NCBI GenBank assembly: GCA_036511595.1
Contig: DATCBY010000030.1
Coordinates: 1-39,977, forward strand
DNA from: DASZQY01 sp036511595
GTDB lineage: Bacteria > Pseudomonadota > Alphaproteobacteria > Rhizobiales > Kaistiaceae
Direction of reading: 5' to 3'
DNA length: 39,977 nucleotides
Below the pieces are notes generated by a model. That model had not been told where the DNA came from and made no database searches. It saw only the letters and a list, made by a program, of their open reading frames with translations. Shown here in pieces: positions 13,763-22,357 of this stretch (the stretch's first letter is position 1; each line of letters begins with the position of its first letter). A program made the translations under genes and the position numbers.

Positions 13763-15142
13763 TTAGCTCGCCGGCCAACGTTGCGCCGCGGCCAGCGCCG
13801 CTTGGCGCTGATCGTCAGTAAGGCCGTTGTAGAACTGCGCGAGGAAGTCGTCGGTCCTTCCCGCGTTTCTGGATAGCAAATAGTATTTCGCGGCGGCAAT
13901 CGGATCGGCGGTGACCCCGCGTCCGGTGGACAGCAACCGAGCCAACCGGTTCTGAGCAATCGGATTGCCGACGTCAGCGGAGCGCTGGAACCAGGCTGCC
14001 GCCGCAGGCTCATTGGCCTCGACGCCGACGCCGTTGAAAAGGCGGATGGCGTACTCGACTTCGGAGGGGATGTGTCCGAGGCGCGCGGCGGCGGCAAACC
14101 ACTTCGTGGCGGTCGCCTTGTCCTGTTTCACGCCGCGCCCCTCATCGTACAACTGCGCCAGCACGTATTCCGCGTCTTCGTTGCCACCGTTTGCGGCCTG
14201 CTCGAAGAGCTGCGCCGCCCGGCTCAAATCCTGCGCCCGAGCGTTACCTTCGAGATAAAGCAATGCGAGGTTGTAGGTCGCCGGGATATCGCCTCCTGCC
14301 GCCGCCTTTTCAAAATAATCGGCTGCCTTGCTGCGGTCGCCCGCAACGCCGCGGCCCCCAAGGTACATACTACCAAGCGCGAATTGGGCCTTCGGACTGC
14401 CGCCGTCGGCGGCGAACTTGTACCAGGATGCGGCTTGCGCCAGATCGCGCGGCACACCATACCCGCCTTCGTAGATGAGACCGAGAAGCGTTTGTGCGGC
14501 GTGATCGCCCGCTTCGGCACGCGGAATGGCGAGACCGAACGCCGATAGATAATAGCCGCGCTGGAATGCGCCAAAGGCGGAATCCACGCCTGGCGGATCA
14601 GGCTTAAGCGGTGAGTTGGGTGGCGGAACCACCGGCGGCGGAACGCTGCCGGAGAGGATGGTTTGGGCGGCGGATCCGGCTGGTGCGCCGGACGGGGCGG
14701 CGCCGTTTGTTCCGATCGTTGGTATCCCGTTGGCCGGCGCGGGTTGTGGGGCGTCCGGTGCGGCCGGAGCGGGTCCGCCAGCCACATCCGGGCGGGGATG
14801 CGGCAGCGGCCATTCCTCCGACCCGCTCGCTGGTGTCTCCGGCGCCGCCGGCGCCAGATCAATCGGTGCGGGTCCACTGGCTGGCTTAGGCGAGGGCGAC
14901 GGAGAGGATGAACTCGCGCCAAGGTCCTCGACCTTCGTCTTCGTCGGCTTGGCGGGCGGAGCGGCCGGCGTGGGATTGGCCGGCGTCGGCGGTTTGGGAA
15001 CGACCTTCGGTTTCTTGGGCAACGGCGTCGTGTCGTCGACCGACGGAGTCAGCACCATGGGGCCGGCGTCCTGCGCCGTGGCCATCGACAACGGCAAGGC
15101 CAGGCTGGCGATCAATGCTGCCGCCGGAAGGAGGCGAGTCAT
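13763..15142 (-). CDS. Secreted Sel1-repeat protein with proline-rich linker
   Basis: A 459-residue protein with a Sec signal peptide (about residues 1-24, ALPLSMATA then QDAG). Residues about 35-185 are Pro/Ala/Lys-rich low complexity with PKKPKVVPKPPTPANPTPA, a likely periplasmic spacer. The rest holds about seven Sel1-like repeats, for example LLGLIYEGGYGVPRDLAQAA, ALGSMYLGGRGVAGDRSKAA and LAQLYDEGRGVKQDKATATK. Sel1 solenoids bind proteins or peptidoglycan-linked partners; the partner is unknown. The ATG overlaps the thiE-like stop in an ATGA, so translation is coupled to it. The spacer suggests spanning from one membrane to the cell wall. Confidence 0.87.
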   Translation of the reverse strand: MTRLLPAAALIASLALPLSMATAQDAGPMVLTPSVDDTTPLPKKPKVVPKPPTPANPTPAAPPAKPTKTKVEDLGASSSSPSPSPKPASGPAPIDLAPAAPETPASGSEEWPLPHPRPDVAGGPAPAAPDAPQPAPANGIPTIGTNGAAPSGAPAGSAAQTILSGSVPPPVVPPPNSPLKPDPPGVDSAFGAFQRGYYLSAFGLAIPRAEAGDHAAQTLLGLIYEGGYGVPRDLAQAASWYKFAADGGSPKAQFALGSMYLGGRGVAGDRSKAADYFEKAAAGGDIPATYNLALLYLEGNARAQDLSRAAQLFEQAANGGNEDAEYVLAQLYDEGRGVKQDKATATKWFAAAARLGHIPSEVEYAIRLFNGVGVEANEPAAAAWFQRSADVGNPIAQNRLARLLSTGRGVTADPIAAAKYYLLSRNAGRTDDFLAQFYNGLTDDQRQAALAAAQRWPAS

Positions 15143-15792
15143 GCGGCCGGTTCCCGCGCCGCTGCCAAGCGTTCTGCAACTTCGGCGACGGCGGCAGATG
15201 GCCCGCGCGCATCCGTCCAGATAGCGGACGAGAGCGCCACGAACTCGATTTCGTTGCGTGCGGCTTCTTCAACCGAGGCAAGTGCGCGCCCGCCCATCAC
15301 AATGGCCGGGATGACGGTCACCGACGACCACCAGGCGGCGAGGTCGAGGGCCTTCGGAAAGATCGCATCGTCGGTGTCGCCGTCGAGACGCCCGAAGAAG
15401 AGGTAGTCGGGTTCGGCCTCCGCCAGCTCCATGGCATCGTGGCGCGATCCGATGTTGCCGGCGCCAACGATCTTCTTCTTGCGGAACGTATCGAGCGCGG
15501 CGGCGAGATCGGCGACGCCGGTGTCGACGTGGACCCCGTCCGCGCCAGTACGCGCGGCGATGCGCGTATCGTTGTGGATTACGGCGGCTACACCCCGGGC
15601 CGCCGCGATGGGCACGAGGAGGGAGGCAGCGCGCTGGAGTGTCGATATGTCGTTGCTGCTGGCGGTGATTATCAGGGAAGCCACGTCGGCGCCGGCCAGT
15701 GCATCGGCGAGGCGCGGCGCGAACTGCTCCGCGTCATAGGCGTGCGGTGTCACCAGGCAGAGACGGCAGCGGAATTCGGCAGGACTTGCCAT
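15139..15792 (-). CDS. ThiE-like (thiamine phosphate synthase family) protein, degenerate
   Basis: A 217-residue TIM-barrel protein of the ThiE family. Kept elements are HNDTRIAARTGADGVHVDTG, GAGNIGSRHDAMELAEAEPD, DYLFFGRL and VMGG. Two hallmarks are altered: the early QLRxK-type segment that binds the pyrimidine pyrophosphate is not seen (SLIITASS stands there), and the TxTK phosphate loop after DYxGxGP is replaced by DGDTDDAI. So it may not make thiamine phosphate. The ATG at 15790-15792 precedes the family core; the longer frame to 15882 runs into the aldolase leader. No thiamine-pyrophosphate riboswitch is visible upstream. Downstream gene overlaps by 4 bp. Confidence 0.8.
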   Translation of the reverse strand: MASPAEFRCRLCLVTPHAYDAEQFAPRLADALAGADVASLIITASSNDISTLQRAASLLVPIAAARGVAAVIHNDTRIAARTGADGVHVDTGVADLAAALDTFRKKKIVGAGNIGSRHDAMELAEAEPDYLFFGRLDGDTDDAIFPKALDLAAWWSSVTVIPAIVMGGRALASVEEAARNEIEFVALSSAIWTDARGPSAAVAEVAERLAAAREPAA

Positions 15793-15914
15793 GGGCTCGA
15801 ATCGATTCCAGTCGGCGCGGCCGGGAACCGGCGAAAAATTACAGTGGCACCGTGGCACAACCTGCACTGGCCGCAGCACCAAATATAGCCGATCCTGAAA
15901 GTTGTTGAGGGGTT

Positions 15915-16946
15915 TTATGCAGCCTGTTTTTCAAGGTCGGGGGCCCATCGTCCTGACGCGGCAAGGCTGTTCATGCGCACGCGATGCAGGAAAGCGCTTT
16001 GGGCAGCCGGCACATTGTCAGTTTTGCCCGCCCACGCCTTCATCGACGCGGCCTGCAACGCGCGTCCGTAGGAGAAGGTCAGCCGCCATGGCAGCTTGCC
16101 CATCTCGTTCATCAGCGACAGATGTTCCGTGGCCAGCTGGTCGGACTGGCCGCCGGAAAGAAATGCAATGCCGGGCACATCAGCCGGCACCACGGCCTTC
16201 AGCAATTGCACGGTTTTCTCAGCGACCTGCCTGGCCGATGCCTGCTTCTGTGAATTCTTGCCGGCCGTGACCATGTTCGGCTTGAGCACCATGCCGCGCA
16301 GATTGATGCCGGCGATAGCGAGTTCGTCGAAGACGGCGCGCAGGGTCTTTTCCGTCGCGGCGTAGCAGGTGTCGATGTCGTGGGTCGCCGGAGTACCGTC
16401 CATCAGGACTTCCGGCTCGACGATCGGGACGATCATCGCCTCCTGACAGAGCGCGGCGTAGCGGGCGAGGGCGTGAGCGTTGGCGTGAATCGCATCGGCC
16501 GAGGGCATACCCGGCCCAATGTTGATGACCGCCCGCCACTTCGCGAAGCGAGCGCCGAGGATGTAGTATTCCTTCAGCCGTTCGCGCAGGCCATCGAGGC
16601 CCTCGGTGATAGTTTCGTTCGGGGCGAGGGCGAGCGGCTTGGTGCCGGCATCGACCTTGATACCCGGAATCGCCCCGGCATCGGAGATGATCTTGATCAG
16701 CGGCGTCCCGTCCGTGGCGTTTTGGCGGATCGTCTCGTCGTAGAGGATCACGCCGGAGACGAAATTGCGCATGCCCTCGCTGGTGCGGAACAACATCTCG
16801 CGATAGTCGCGGCGCGTGTCAGGGTTTGACGGAATGCCCAGGGCGTCGAAGCGTTTGGTGCAGGTGCCGTTGCTTTCGTCGGCGGCAAGGATTCCCTTGC
16901 CGGGCGCAACCATGCGGGCGGCAATGTCTTCCAGGCGTTCGGCCAT
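15915..16946 (-). CDS. Class I fructose-bisphosphate aldolase
   Basis: A 343-residue glycolytic and gluconeogenic enzyme that splits fructose 1,6-bisphosphate into the two triose phosphates through a Schiff base. It is of the eukaryote-like class I: GKGILAADES near residues 17-26, the RRDYREMLF helix, KWRAVINIG, the active-site Lys in GMVLKPNMV, FLSGGQSDQLATEHL, and WRLTFSYGRALQAA. No zinc-binding His set of class II is present. The start is ATG at 16944-16946. It follows pgk by 88 bp on the same strand in the tkt-gap-pgk-aldolase run. Confidence 0.95.
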   Translation of the reverse strand: MAERLEDIAARMVAPGKGILAADESNGTCTKRFDALGIPSNPDTRRDYREMLFRTSEGMRNFVSGVILYDETIRQNATDGTPLIKIISDAGAIPGIKVDAGTKPLALAPNETITEGLDGLRERLKEYYILGARFAKWRAVINIGPGMPSADAIHANAHALARYAALCQEAMIVPIVEPEVLMDGTPATHDIDTCYAATEKTLRAVFDELAIAGINLRGMVLKPNMVTAGKNSQKQASARQVAEKTVQLLKAVVPADVPGIAFLSGGQSDQLATEHLSLMNEMGKLPWRLTFSYGRALQAASMKAWAGKTDNVPAAQSAFLHRVRMNSLAASGRWAPDLEKQAA

Positions 16947-17034
16947 GGGCGCAATTCCTCGTTACGAACCCGGCCGCGTTATAGACGAACCGCACCGGAT
17001 TTTCACACTGGGAATTGCTGGGTGGAAACGCCCC

Positions 17035-18243
17035 CTAGAGACGTGTCGGACGGACCCTCAGGACTTCGACGCCGGGGAGGGCTTTACCTTCGAGCCATTC
17101 CAGGAACGCGCCGCCGGCCGTCGAGATGAACGAGAAATCGTCGGCGACGCCGGCGTGATGCAGGGCCGACACCGTCTCGCCGCCACCGGCAACCGAAAGG
17201 AGCTTGCCGGCTTTGGTACGTTCCGCCGCATGGCGGGCGGCGGCAACAGTCGCCCTGTCGAATGGCTCGATCTCGAAGGCGCCAAGCGGACCGTTCCAGA
17301 CCAACGTCGCGGCCTTGTCGATCCAGTTGTTGATGATGGCGACCGACTTCGGGCCGACGTCGAGGATCATCTGGTCGGCAGGAACCGCGTCGATGGCAAC
17401 TATCGTTGAAGCGGCGCCGGCCTTGAGTTCCCGAGCCACCACCGCATCGACGGGCAGGACAACGGTGTGACCGGTCCTGTCGGCCTCGGCCATGATGCGG
17501 CGTGCCGTATCGGTGAAATCCGGCTCCGCCAGCGACTTGCCGATGGCGACTCCCTTAGCGAGCAAGAACGTGTTCGCCATGCCGCCTCCGATGACCAGAG
17601 TGTCAACCCTGGTGACGAGGTTCATCAGCACTTCGATCTTCGACGAAACCTTGGCGCCGCCGACAACAGCGACGACTAGCCGTTTCGGAGTGCCGAGAGC
17701 CGCTTCTAAAGCTTCCAGCTCGCGCTGCAGGGCGCGACCGGCGTAGGCCGGGAGGTGATGGGCAAGCCCTTCGGTGGAGACGTGGGCGCGATGTGCAGCC
17801 GAAAAAGCGTCGTTGACGTAGAGATCGCCGAGCTTGGCCAAGGACGCGGCGAACATCGGGTCGTTGTTTTCCTCTCCCTTGTGAAAGCGCGTGTTTTCCA
17901 GGAGCAGCACGTCGCCGTCCTTCATCGCGGCAACGGCTTTCTCGGCGGTCACTCCGATGCAATCGTCGGCAAACGCGACCGCGTGGCCGAGGACGGCCCC
18001 AACGGCGGGGACGATCTGCTTCAGTGAGAATTTCGGATCGGGTCCGTCTTTCGGCCGGCCGAAATGGGCGAGCAAGATCGCCCTGCCACCCTTGTCGGAG
18101 ATCTCGCGGATGGTCGGCGCCACGGCGCGAATGCGCGTGTCGTCAGCCACCCTGTTGCCATCCATCGGCACGTTGAGATCGACACGAAGAAGGACGCGCT
18201 GGCCCTTCAGATCGACGTCGTCGAGGGTACGCAACGCGGCCAT
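17035..18243 (-). CDS. pgk: Phosphoglycerate kinase
   Basis: A 402-residue cytosolic enzyme that transfers phosphate from 1,3-bisphosphoglycerate to ADP, yielding ATP. The family signature RVLLRVDLNVPMDGNRVADD is at residues 17-36. Others are AHFGRPKDGPD, LLLENTRFHKGEENND, VVGGAKVSSKIEVL, and the C-terminal nucleotide loop LLSVAGGGETVSALHHAG. The length matches bacterial Pgk. The ATG at 18241-18243 is 20 bp past the gap stop, so the pair is cotranscribed. Confidence 0.97.
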   Translation of the reverse strand: MAALRTLDDVDLKGQRVLLRVDLNVPMDGNRVADDTRIRAVAPTIREISDKGGRAILLAHFGRPKDGPDPKFSLKQIVPAVGAVLGHAVAFADDCIGVTAEKAVAAMKDGDVLLLENTRFHKGEENNDPMFAASLAKLGDLYVNDAFSAAHRAHVSTEGLAHHLPAYAGRALQRELEALEAALGTPKRLVVAVVGGAKVSSKIEVLMNLVTRVDTLVIGGGMANTFLLAKGVAIGKSLAEPDFTDTARRIMAEADRTGHTVVLPVDAVVARELKAGAASTIVAIDAVPADQMILDVGPKSVAIINNWIDKAATLVWNGPLGAFEIEPFDRATVAAARHAAERTKAGKLLSVAGGGETVSALHHAGVADDFSFISTAGGAFLEWLEGKALPGVEVLRVRPTRL

Positions 18244-18263
18244 GAATGCTCCTGATCGTCAGT

Positions 18264-19274
18264 CTAGCCGAGCCGGCCCATCGCGGCGGCGGTATCGCCC
18301 ATGCGGTTCGAGAAGCCCCACTCGTTGTCGTACCAGGAGACGACGCGAACATAGGTGCCATTGATGACCCTGGTCTGGTCAATGGCGAAGGTCGATGAGT
18401 GCGGGTCGTGGTTCAGGTCGGAGGAAACCAGCGGCTCTTCGGTCCAGGCGAGGATGCCCTTTAGGCGGTTCGACTGCGATGCGTCCTTTATGACCTTGTT
18501 GATCTCGTCGACGGTCGTGACGCGCTTGGCGACGAACTTGAAATCGACCAGCGAGACGTTCGGCGTGGGCACGCGCATTGAGGAGCCGTCCAGCTTGCCC
18601 TTAAGGTCGGGGATGACCAGGCCGATCGCCTTGGCGGCGCCGGTCGAGGTCGGGATGATGTTCAAGGCCGCCGCACGGGCGCGGTAGAGGTCCTTGTGCA
18701 TCGTGTCGAGCGTCGGCTGGTCGCCGGTGTACGAATGGATCGTCGTCATGAAGCCGTGCTGGATGCCGATCGTCTTGTGCAGCACTGAGACCACCGGCGC
18801 GAGGCAGTTGGTCGTGCACGAGGCGTTGGAGACGACGGTCATCTCCTTCGTCAACTGGTCGTCGTTGACGCCGTAGACCACGGTCAGGTCGGCGCCATCG
18901 GCCGGTGCAGAGACCAGCACGCGCTTGGCGCCCGCCGCAAGGTGCATCGAGGCCTTCTCCTTAGCGGTGAAGATGCCCGTGCACTCAAGCGCGATATCGA
19001 CGCCCAGTTCCTTGTGTGGCAGCTGGGTCGGATCCTTGATCGCGGTGACCCTGATCGAAGCGCCGCCAATCGTGATCGAGTCGCCGACGACCTTCACCTC
19101 GTGCGGGAACTTGCCGTGCACGGAGTCATGGCGGAGCAGGTGGGCGTTGGTCTCGACCGGGCCGAGATCGTTGATGCCGACGACCTGTATGTCCTTGCGG
19201 CCGGACTCGTAGATGCCGCGCAGAACCAGACGGCCGATGCGGCCAAACCCGTTGATGAAAACCTTGACGGCCAC
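18264..19274 (-). CDS. gap: Glyceraldehyde-3-phosphate dehydrogenase
   Basis: A 336-residue NAD-dependent enzyme of glycolysis and gluconeogenesis. It begins VKVFINGFGRIGRLVLRGIY (Rossmann fold), has the active-site SNASCTTNCLAPVV with the catalytic Cys, the His in TTIHSYTGDQPTLD, and WYDNEWGFSNRM at the end. The Asp in GINDLG after beta-2 favours NAD. The start is GTG (19272-19274) with GGAGA as ribosome-binding site. It sits 23 bp after tkt and 20 bp before pgk. Confidence 0.97.
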   Translation of the reverse strand: MAVKVFINGFGRIGRLVLRGIYESGRKDIQVVGINDLGPVETNAHLLRHDSVHGKFPHEVKVVGDSITIGGASIRVTAIKDPTQLPHKELGVDIALECTGIFTAKEKASMHLAAGAKRVLVSAPADGADLTVVYGVNDDQLTKEMTVVSNASCTTNCLAPVVSVLHKTIGIQHGFMTTIHSYTGDQPTLDTMHKDLYRARAAALNIIPTSTGAAKAIGLVIPDLKGKLDGSSMRVPTPNVSLVDFKFVAKRVTTVDEINKVIKDASQSNRLKGILAWTEEPLVSSDLNHDPHSSTFAIDQTRVINGTYVRVVSWYDNEWGFSNRMGDTAAAMGRLG

Positions 19275-19297
19275 GATCTATCTCCAGACTTTCAGTC

Positions 19298-21286
19298 TTA
19301 TCCGTTGTGCTTCTTGGCGACGGCATCGGCCACCGCTTCGGCGGTGATGCCGAAGTTGGCGTACACGTCCTTGTAGGGCGCGCTGGCGCCGAAGCTGTGC
19401 ATGCCGACGAAAAGCCCGTCGGAGTTGATGATCGCGTCCCAGCCGAAGCGAACGGCTGCCTCAACTGCGATCTTGATCGGCGCGTCGCCGATGACGGCGT
19501 GCCGCGTGGCCTCCGGTTGCTGCAGGAAAAGCTCGAGCGAAGGGACGGAGACAACCCGGGCGGCGATATTGCGCGCCTTGAGCAGCGCCTGTGCCTGAAT
19601 GGCGAGTTCCACTTCCGAGCCAGAGGCGAAGATGGTTGCGCGCGCCGCACCGCCTGCCGGCGAAACTTCGTAGGCGCCCTGGCCGCAGAGATTGGCACCA
19701 CCAGCGGTCGTGCGGGACGGCGTCAGGTTCTGGCGGGTAAGGGCAAGCACTGTCGGACCGTCTGTGCGTTCCAGGGCGAGCTGCCAGCACTCCGCCGTCT
19801 CGACCGCGTCGGCCGGTCGAAATACGCGCATGTTCGGCATACAGCGCAGCGCCGCCAGATGCTCGACCGGTTGATGCGTCGGGCCGTCCTCGCCGAGACC
19901 GATGGAATCGTGGGTCATCACGTAGACGACGGGGATCCCGGCGAGCGCCGCGATGCGCATCGAGGGTCGGGCGTAGTCTGTGAACACCAGGAATGTTGCG
20001 CCAGCCGGCTGCAGGCCGCCGTGGATCGCCATGCCGTTCATCGCTGCGGCCATGCCGTGCTCGCGGATGCCGTAGTGCATGTAGCGGCCACCGAAGGCGC
20101 CCGGCTTGATGTCGGTCAGGTTTTTGGTCTTGGTGTTGTTGGATGGCGTCAGGTCGGCCGAGCCGATGAGCAGTTCCGGCATGATCGGCGAGATGACATC
20201 AAGCGCGAGTTCGCTGGCCTTGCGCGTGGCGATGACCGGCTTATCTGCGATGAGCCTGTCCTTGAGGTCGGCTATGGCCTTGGCCAGACCGGCCGGACGC
20301 TTCCGCGCAAAGCGGCGGTCGAATTCCGCCCGCTTGTCGGACGCCATCGCGGCGTAGCGCTTGTTCCAGGCGTCGTGCGCCGGCTTGCTGCGCGCGCCGG
20401 CGGTGCGCCAGTCGGCGAGGATTTCGGCCGGAATCTCGAATGGCGGCGAAGTCCACTCAAGATTGCGGCGGGCCCCGGCGATCTCCTCGGCACCCAGCGC
20501 CTCGCCGTGTGCCTTCGAGGTCCCAGCCTTGGTCGGCGCGCCAAAGCCGATGGTGGTCTTGCAGGCGATCAGCGTCGGTCGGTCCGACTGCAGCGCCGTC
20601 TCGATCGCGGCGGCGATGGAATTGTGATCCTGCCCATCGATGCGCGCGGCGTTCCACCCGGCGGCCTTGAAGCGCGCAACCTGGTCGACGTTGTCGGATA
20701 GAGTCAGCGGCCCGTCGATCGTGATGCCATTGTCGTCGAAGAGGAAGATCAGCCTGTTCAGTTTGAGATGGCCGGCAAGCGCGATCGCTTCGTGGCTGAC
20801 GCCTTCCATCAGATCGCCGTCGGAGCAGATCACGAAGGTCTTGTGGTCGACGATATCGTCGCCGTATTCGGCGGCGAGGATGCGCTCGGCGAGCGCCACC
20901 CCGACCGAGGTGCCGACGCCCTGCCCGAGCGGTCCGGTGGTCATCTCGACGCCGGCGGTAACGAAATTCTCCGGGTGACCCGGCGTCCTGGAGTGCAGCT
21001 TCCGGAAATTCTTGATCTCATCGATGGTCATGCCCGGATAACCCGTCAGGTAGAGCAGGGCGTAGAGCATCATCGAGCCGTGTCCGGCCGAGAGGACGAA
21101 GCGGTCGCGATCGGGCCATTTCGGGTCAGTTGGATCGAACTTCAGGAATTGCGAGAACAAAACGGTGGCAACATCCGCCATGCCCATAGGCAGTCCGGGA
21201 TGGCCAGAGTTGGCTCGCTCAACCGCATCCATGGCGAGCGCGCGGATCGCGTTCGCCATGCGCTTGTGCTTCGCAAGATCGATCAT
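19298..21286 (-). CDS. tkt: Transketolase
   Basis: A 662-residue thiamine-diphosphate enzyme that exchanges two-carbon ketol units between sugar phosphates in the pentose phosphate pathway. N-terminal signatures: NSGHPGLPMGMADVATVLF, SAGHGSMMLYALLYLTGYPG, GPLGQGVGTSVGVALAE, and the TPP-Mg motif SDGDLMEGVSHEA with FDDNGITIDG. The middle domain has YGIREHGMAAAMNG, TDYARPSMRIAAL and SIGLGEDGPTHQP, all standard. It is the first gene of the minus-strand tkt-gap-pgk-aldolase cluster; the 194-bp interval with the divergent DUF4164 gene should hold its promoter, but I see no clear site there. Confidence 0.97.
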   Translation of the reverse strand: MIDLAKHKRMANAIRALAMDAVERANSGHPGLPMGMADVATVLFSQFLKFDPTDPKWPDRDRFVLSAGHGSMMLYALLYLTGYPGMTIDEIKNFRKLHSRTPGHPENFVTAGVEMTTGPLGQGVGTSVGVALAERILAAEYGDDIVDHKTFVICSDGDLMEGVSHEAIALAGHLKLNRLIFLFDDNGITIDGPLTLSDNVDQVARFKAAGWNAARIDGQDHNSIAAAIETALQSDRPTLIACKTTIGFGAPTKAGTSKAHGEALGAEEIAGARRNLEWTSPPFEIPAEILADWRTAGARSKPAHDAWNKRYAAMASDKRAEFDRRFARKRPAGLAKAIADLKDRLIADKPVIATRKASELALDVISPIMPELLIGSADLTPSNNTKTKNLTDIKPGAFGGRYMHYGIREHGMAAAMNGMAIHGGLQPAGATFLVFTDYARPSMRIAALAGIPVVYVMTHDSIGLGEDGPTHQPVEHLAALRCMPNMRVFRPADAVETAECWQLALERTDGPTVLALTRQNLTPSRTTAGGANLCGQGAYEVSPAGGAARATIFASGSEVELAIQAQALLKARNIAARVVSVPSLELFLQQPEATRHAVIGDAPIKIAVEAAVRFGWDAIINSDGLFVGMHSFGASAPYKDVYANFGITAEAVADAVAKKHNG

Positions 21287-21480
21287 GCTGATGGGTTCTG
21301 TCGAGTGCCGGACGCCAGAGGGGAGCTCTGCCGCACCGCGGCCCGGTGGGAGGGAATAAGCACATGGGTTTGCCGAGTCAATGACAGGCGCCCGTCAATG
21401 GCTCATCGGCACGGGCCTTGCGCAGTTGACGCCCTCGAATGCGGCCGCCTAATCTGAAAGTGGTGTTGCCTGAGGCGTCT

Positions 21481-21762
21481 ATGCCGGAATCTTTATCCAT
21501 TGAGGAAGCCGTCAGCCGGCTGGAGTCGGCGCTCGATCTGCTTCAGAGCGCGCTCGACCGGCGACTGGAAAGCGCCGCCGAGGTGACCGGCCTGGAGGGT
21601 GAGTTGCACCGCCTGGGTACAGACCGATCGCGCCTGGCGCAATCGCTCGACGCGGCGGAGGCCCGTTCTGCCCGGCTGCAGGAAACAAACGCCGTTGTTT
21701 CCCGTGGGCTGGTTACTGTCATGGAATCGATCCGCGACGTCCTCGATCGTAACGGCACCTGA
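21481..21762 (+). CDS. DUF4164 coiled-coil protein upstream of zapA
   Basis: A 93-residue, almost wholly helical protein of the DUF4164 family: LSIEEAVSRLESALDLLQSA, then a long heptad-like helix LEGELHRLGTDRSRLAQSLD. Family members sit next to zapA in Hyphomicrobiales; the role is unknown, but the setting suggests a division or coiled-coil partner. The ATG at 21481 has GAGG at about 21472 as ribosome-binding site; a longer frame from 21439 lacks one. It ends 7 bp before zapA. Confidence 0.83.
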   Translation: MPESLSIEEAVSRLESALDLLQSALDRRLESAAEVTGLEGELHRLGTDRSRLAQSLDAAEARSARLQETNAVVSRGLVTVMESIRDVLDRNGT

Positions 21763-21769
21763 GCACCGC

Positions 21770-22144
21770 ATGGCTCAGGTGAACGTCAGGATCAGCGGCC
21801 GCACCTACCGCATGGCGTGCGACGATGGTGAGGAGGAGCATCTCACCCAACTCGCCGAGCGACTGGACCGTTCCATCGAGCAGTTGCGGGCGCGCTTCGG
21901 CGAGATCGGTGACCACCGCCTCACCGTGATGGCGGCGATCACTCTAGCCGACCAGCAGGCGGAGTCCGAAAGGCGGGTGCTGGCGCTGCAAGCCGAAATG
22001 GCGGGCATGGAGGAGGCGCGGGTCGATCTGACGGAGCGTCATCGCAAGCAGCAGTACAGCGTTGCAGAAGCTATCGTCTCGCTTGCCGAACGGGTCGAAA
22101 CGATCACCGCGCACGTCGCCGGTGTGGACGTCGATGCCAATTAA
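21770..22144 (+). CDS. zapA: Cell division protein ZapA
   Basis: A 124-residue FtsZ-associated protein that bundles FtsZ filaments in the Z-ring. It opens MAQVNVRISGRTYRMACDDG, the usual beta start of ZapA, followed by EEHLTQLAERLDRSIEQLRA and DHRLTVMAAITLADQQAES, then a long coiled coil. The ATG at 21770 is seven bases past the DUF4164 stop. Downstream comes 6S RNA and the 5-FCL gene, the same order as in many proteobacteria, which supports the call. Confidence 0.92.
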   Translation: MAQVNVRISGRTYRMACDDGEEEHLTQLAERLDRSIEQLRARFGEIGDHRLTVMAAITLADQQAESERRVLALQAEMAGMEEARVDLTERHRKQQYSVAEAIVSLAERVETITAHVAGVDVDAN

Positions 22145-22169
22145 CCTCGGCTGGCGCTCGCTTCGCGGC

Positions 22170-22346
22170 GGCCCTATATCTGTTGGCGGCGAAGCTGCGG
22201 GGTACGACAGGAGATCAGTACTCCCGGGGCTTATCGATCCAAACGGGAGCTGTTCCTGGGCGGGCCCGTGGGCTCGTTCATATGGCGCCCACCTACTGTG
22301 TAGGTCTCCGGGGTCGATATCTCCACCGGCCATCGTGGCTTCGCTG
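22170..22346 (+). ncRNA. ssrS: 6S RNA (ssrS), boundaries approximate
   Basis: The 213-bp interval between zapA and the 5-formyl-THF cyclo-ligase gene is the conserved site of 6S RNA in proteobacteria. 6S RNA imitates an open promoter and holds the sigma-70 RNA polymerase in stationary phase. Structure seen: CGGCGAAGC (22187-22195) pairs with GCTTCGCTG (22338-22346) over nine positions with one G-U; GTGGGC (22268-22273) pairs with GCCCAC (22287-22292); and ACCTAC-TGT-GTAGGT (22291-22305) is a perfect small stem, an alternative to the former by two bases. Both ends are estimates, and a covariance-model search would settle them. Confidence 0.7.
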
Positions 22347-22357
22347 CTGATCTCCTC

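Noticed and set aside
15793..15914. TPP riboswitch before the thiE-like gene
   Set aside because: The conserved CTGAGA and ACCTG-type core elements of a THI-box are not found in this interval.
19307..20701. 464-codon plus-strand frame opposite tkt
   Set aside because: Mirror of the transketolase frame; low complexity in Arg and Gly, no domain.
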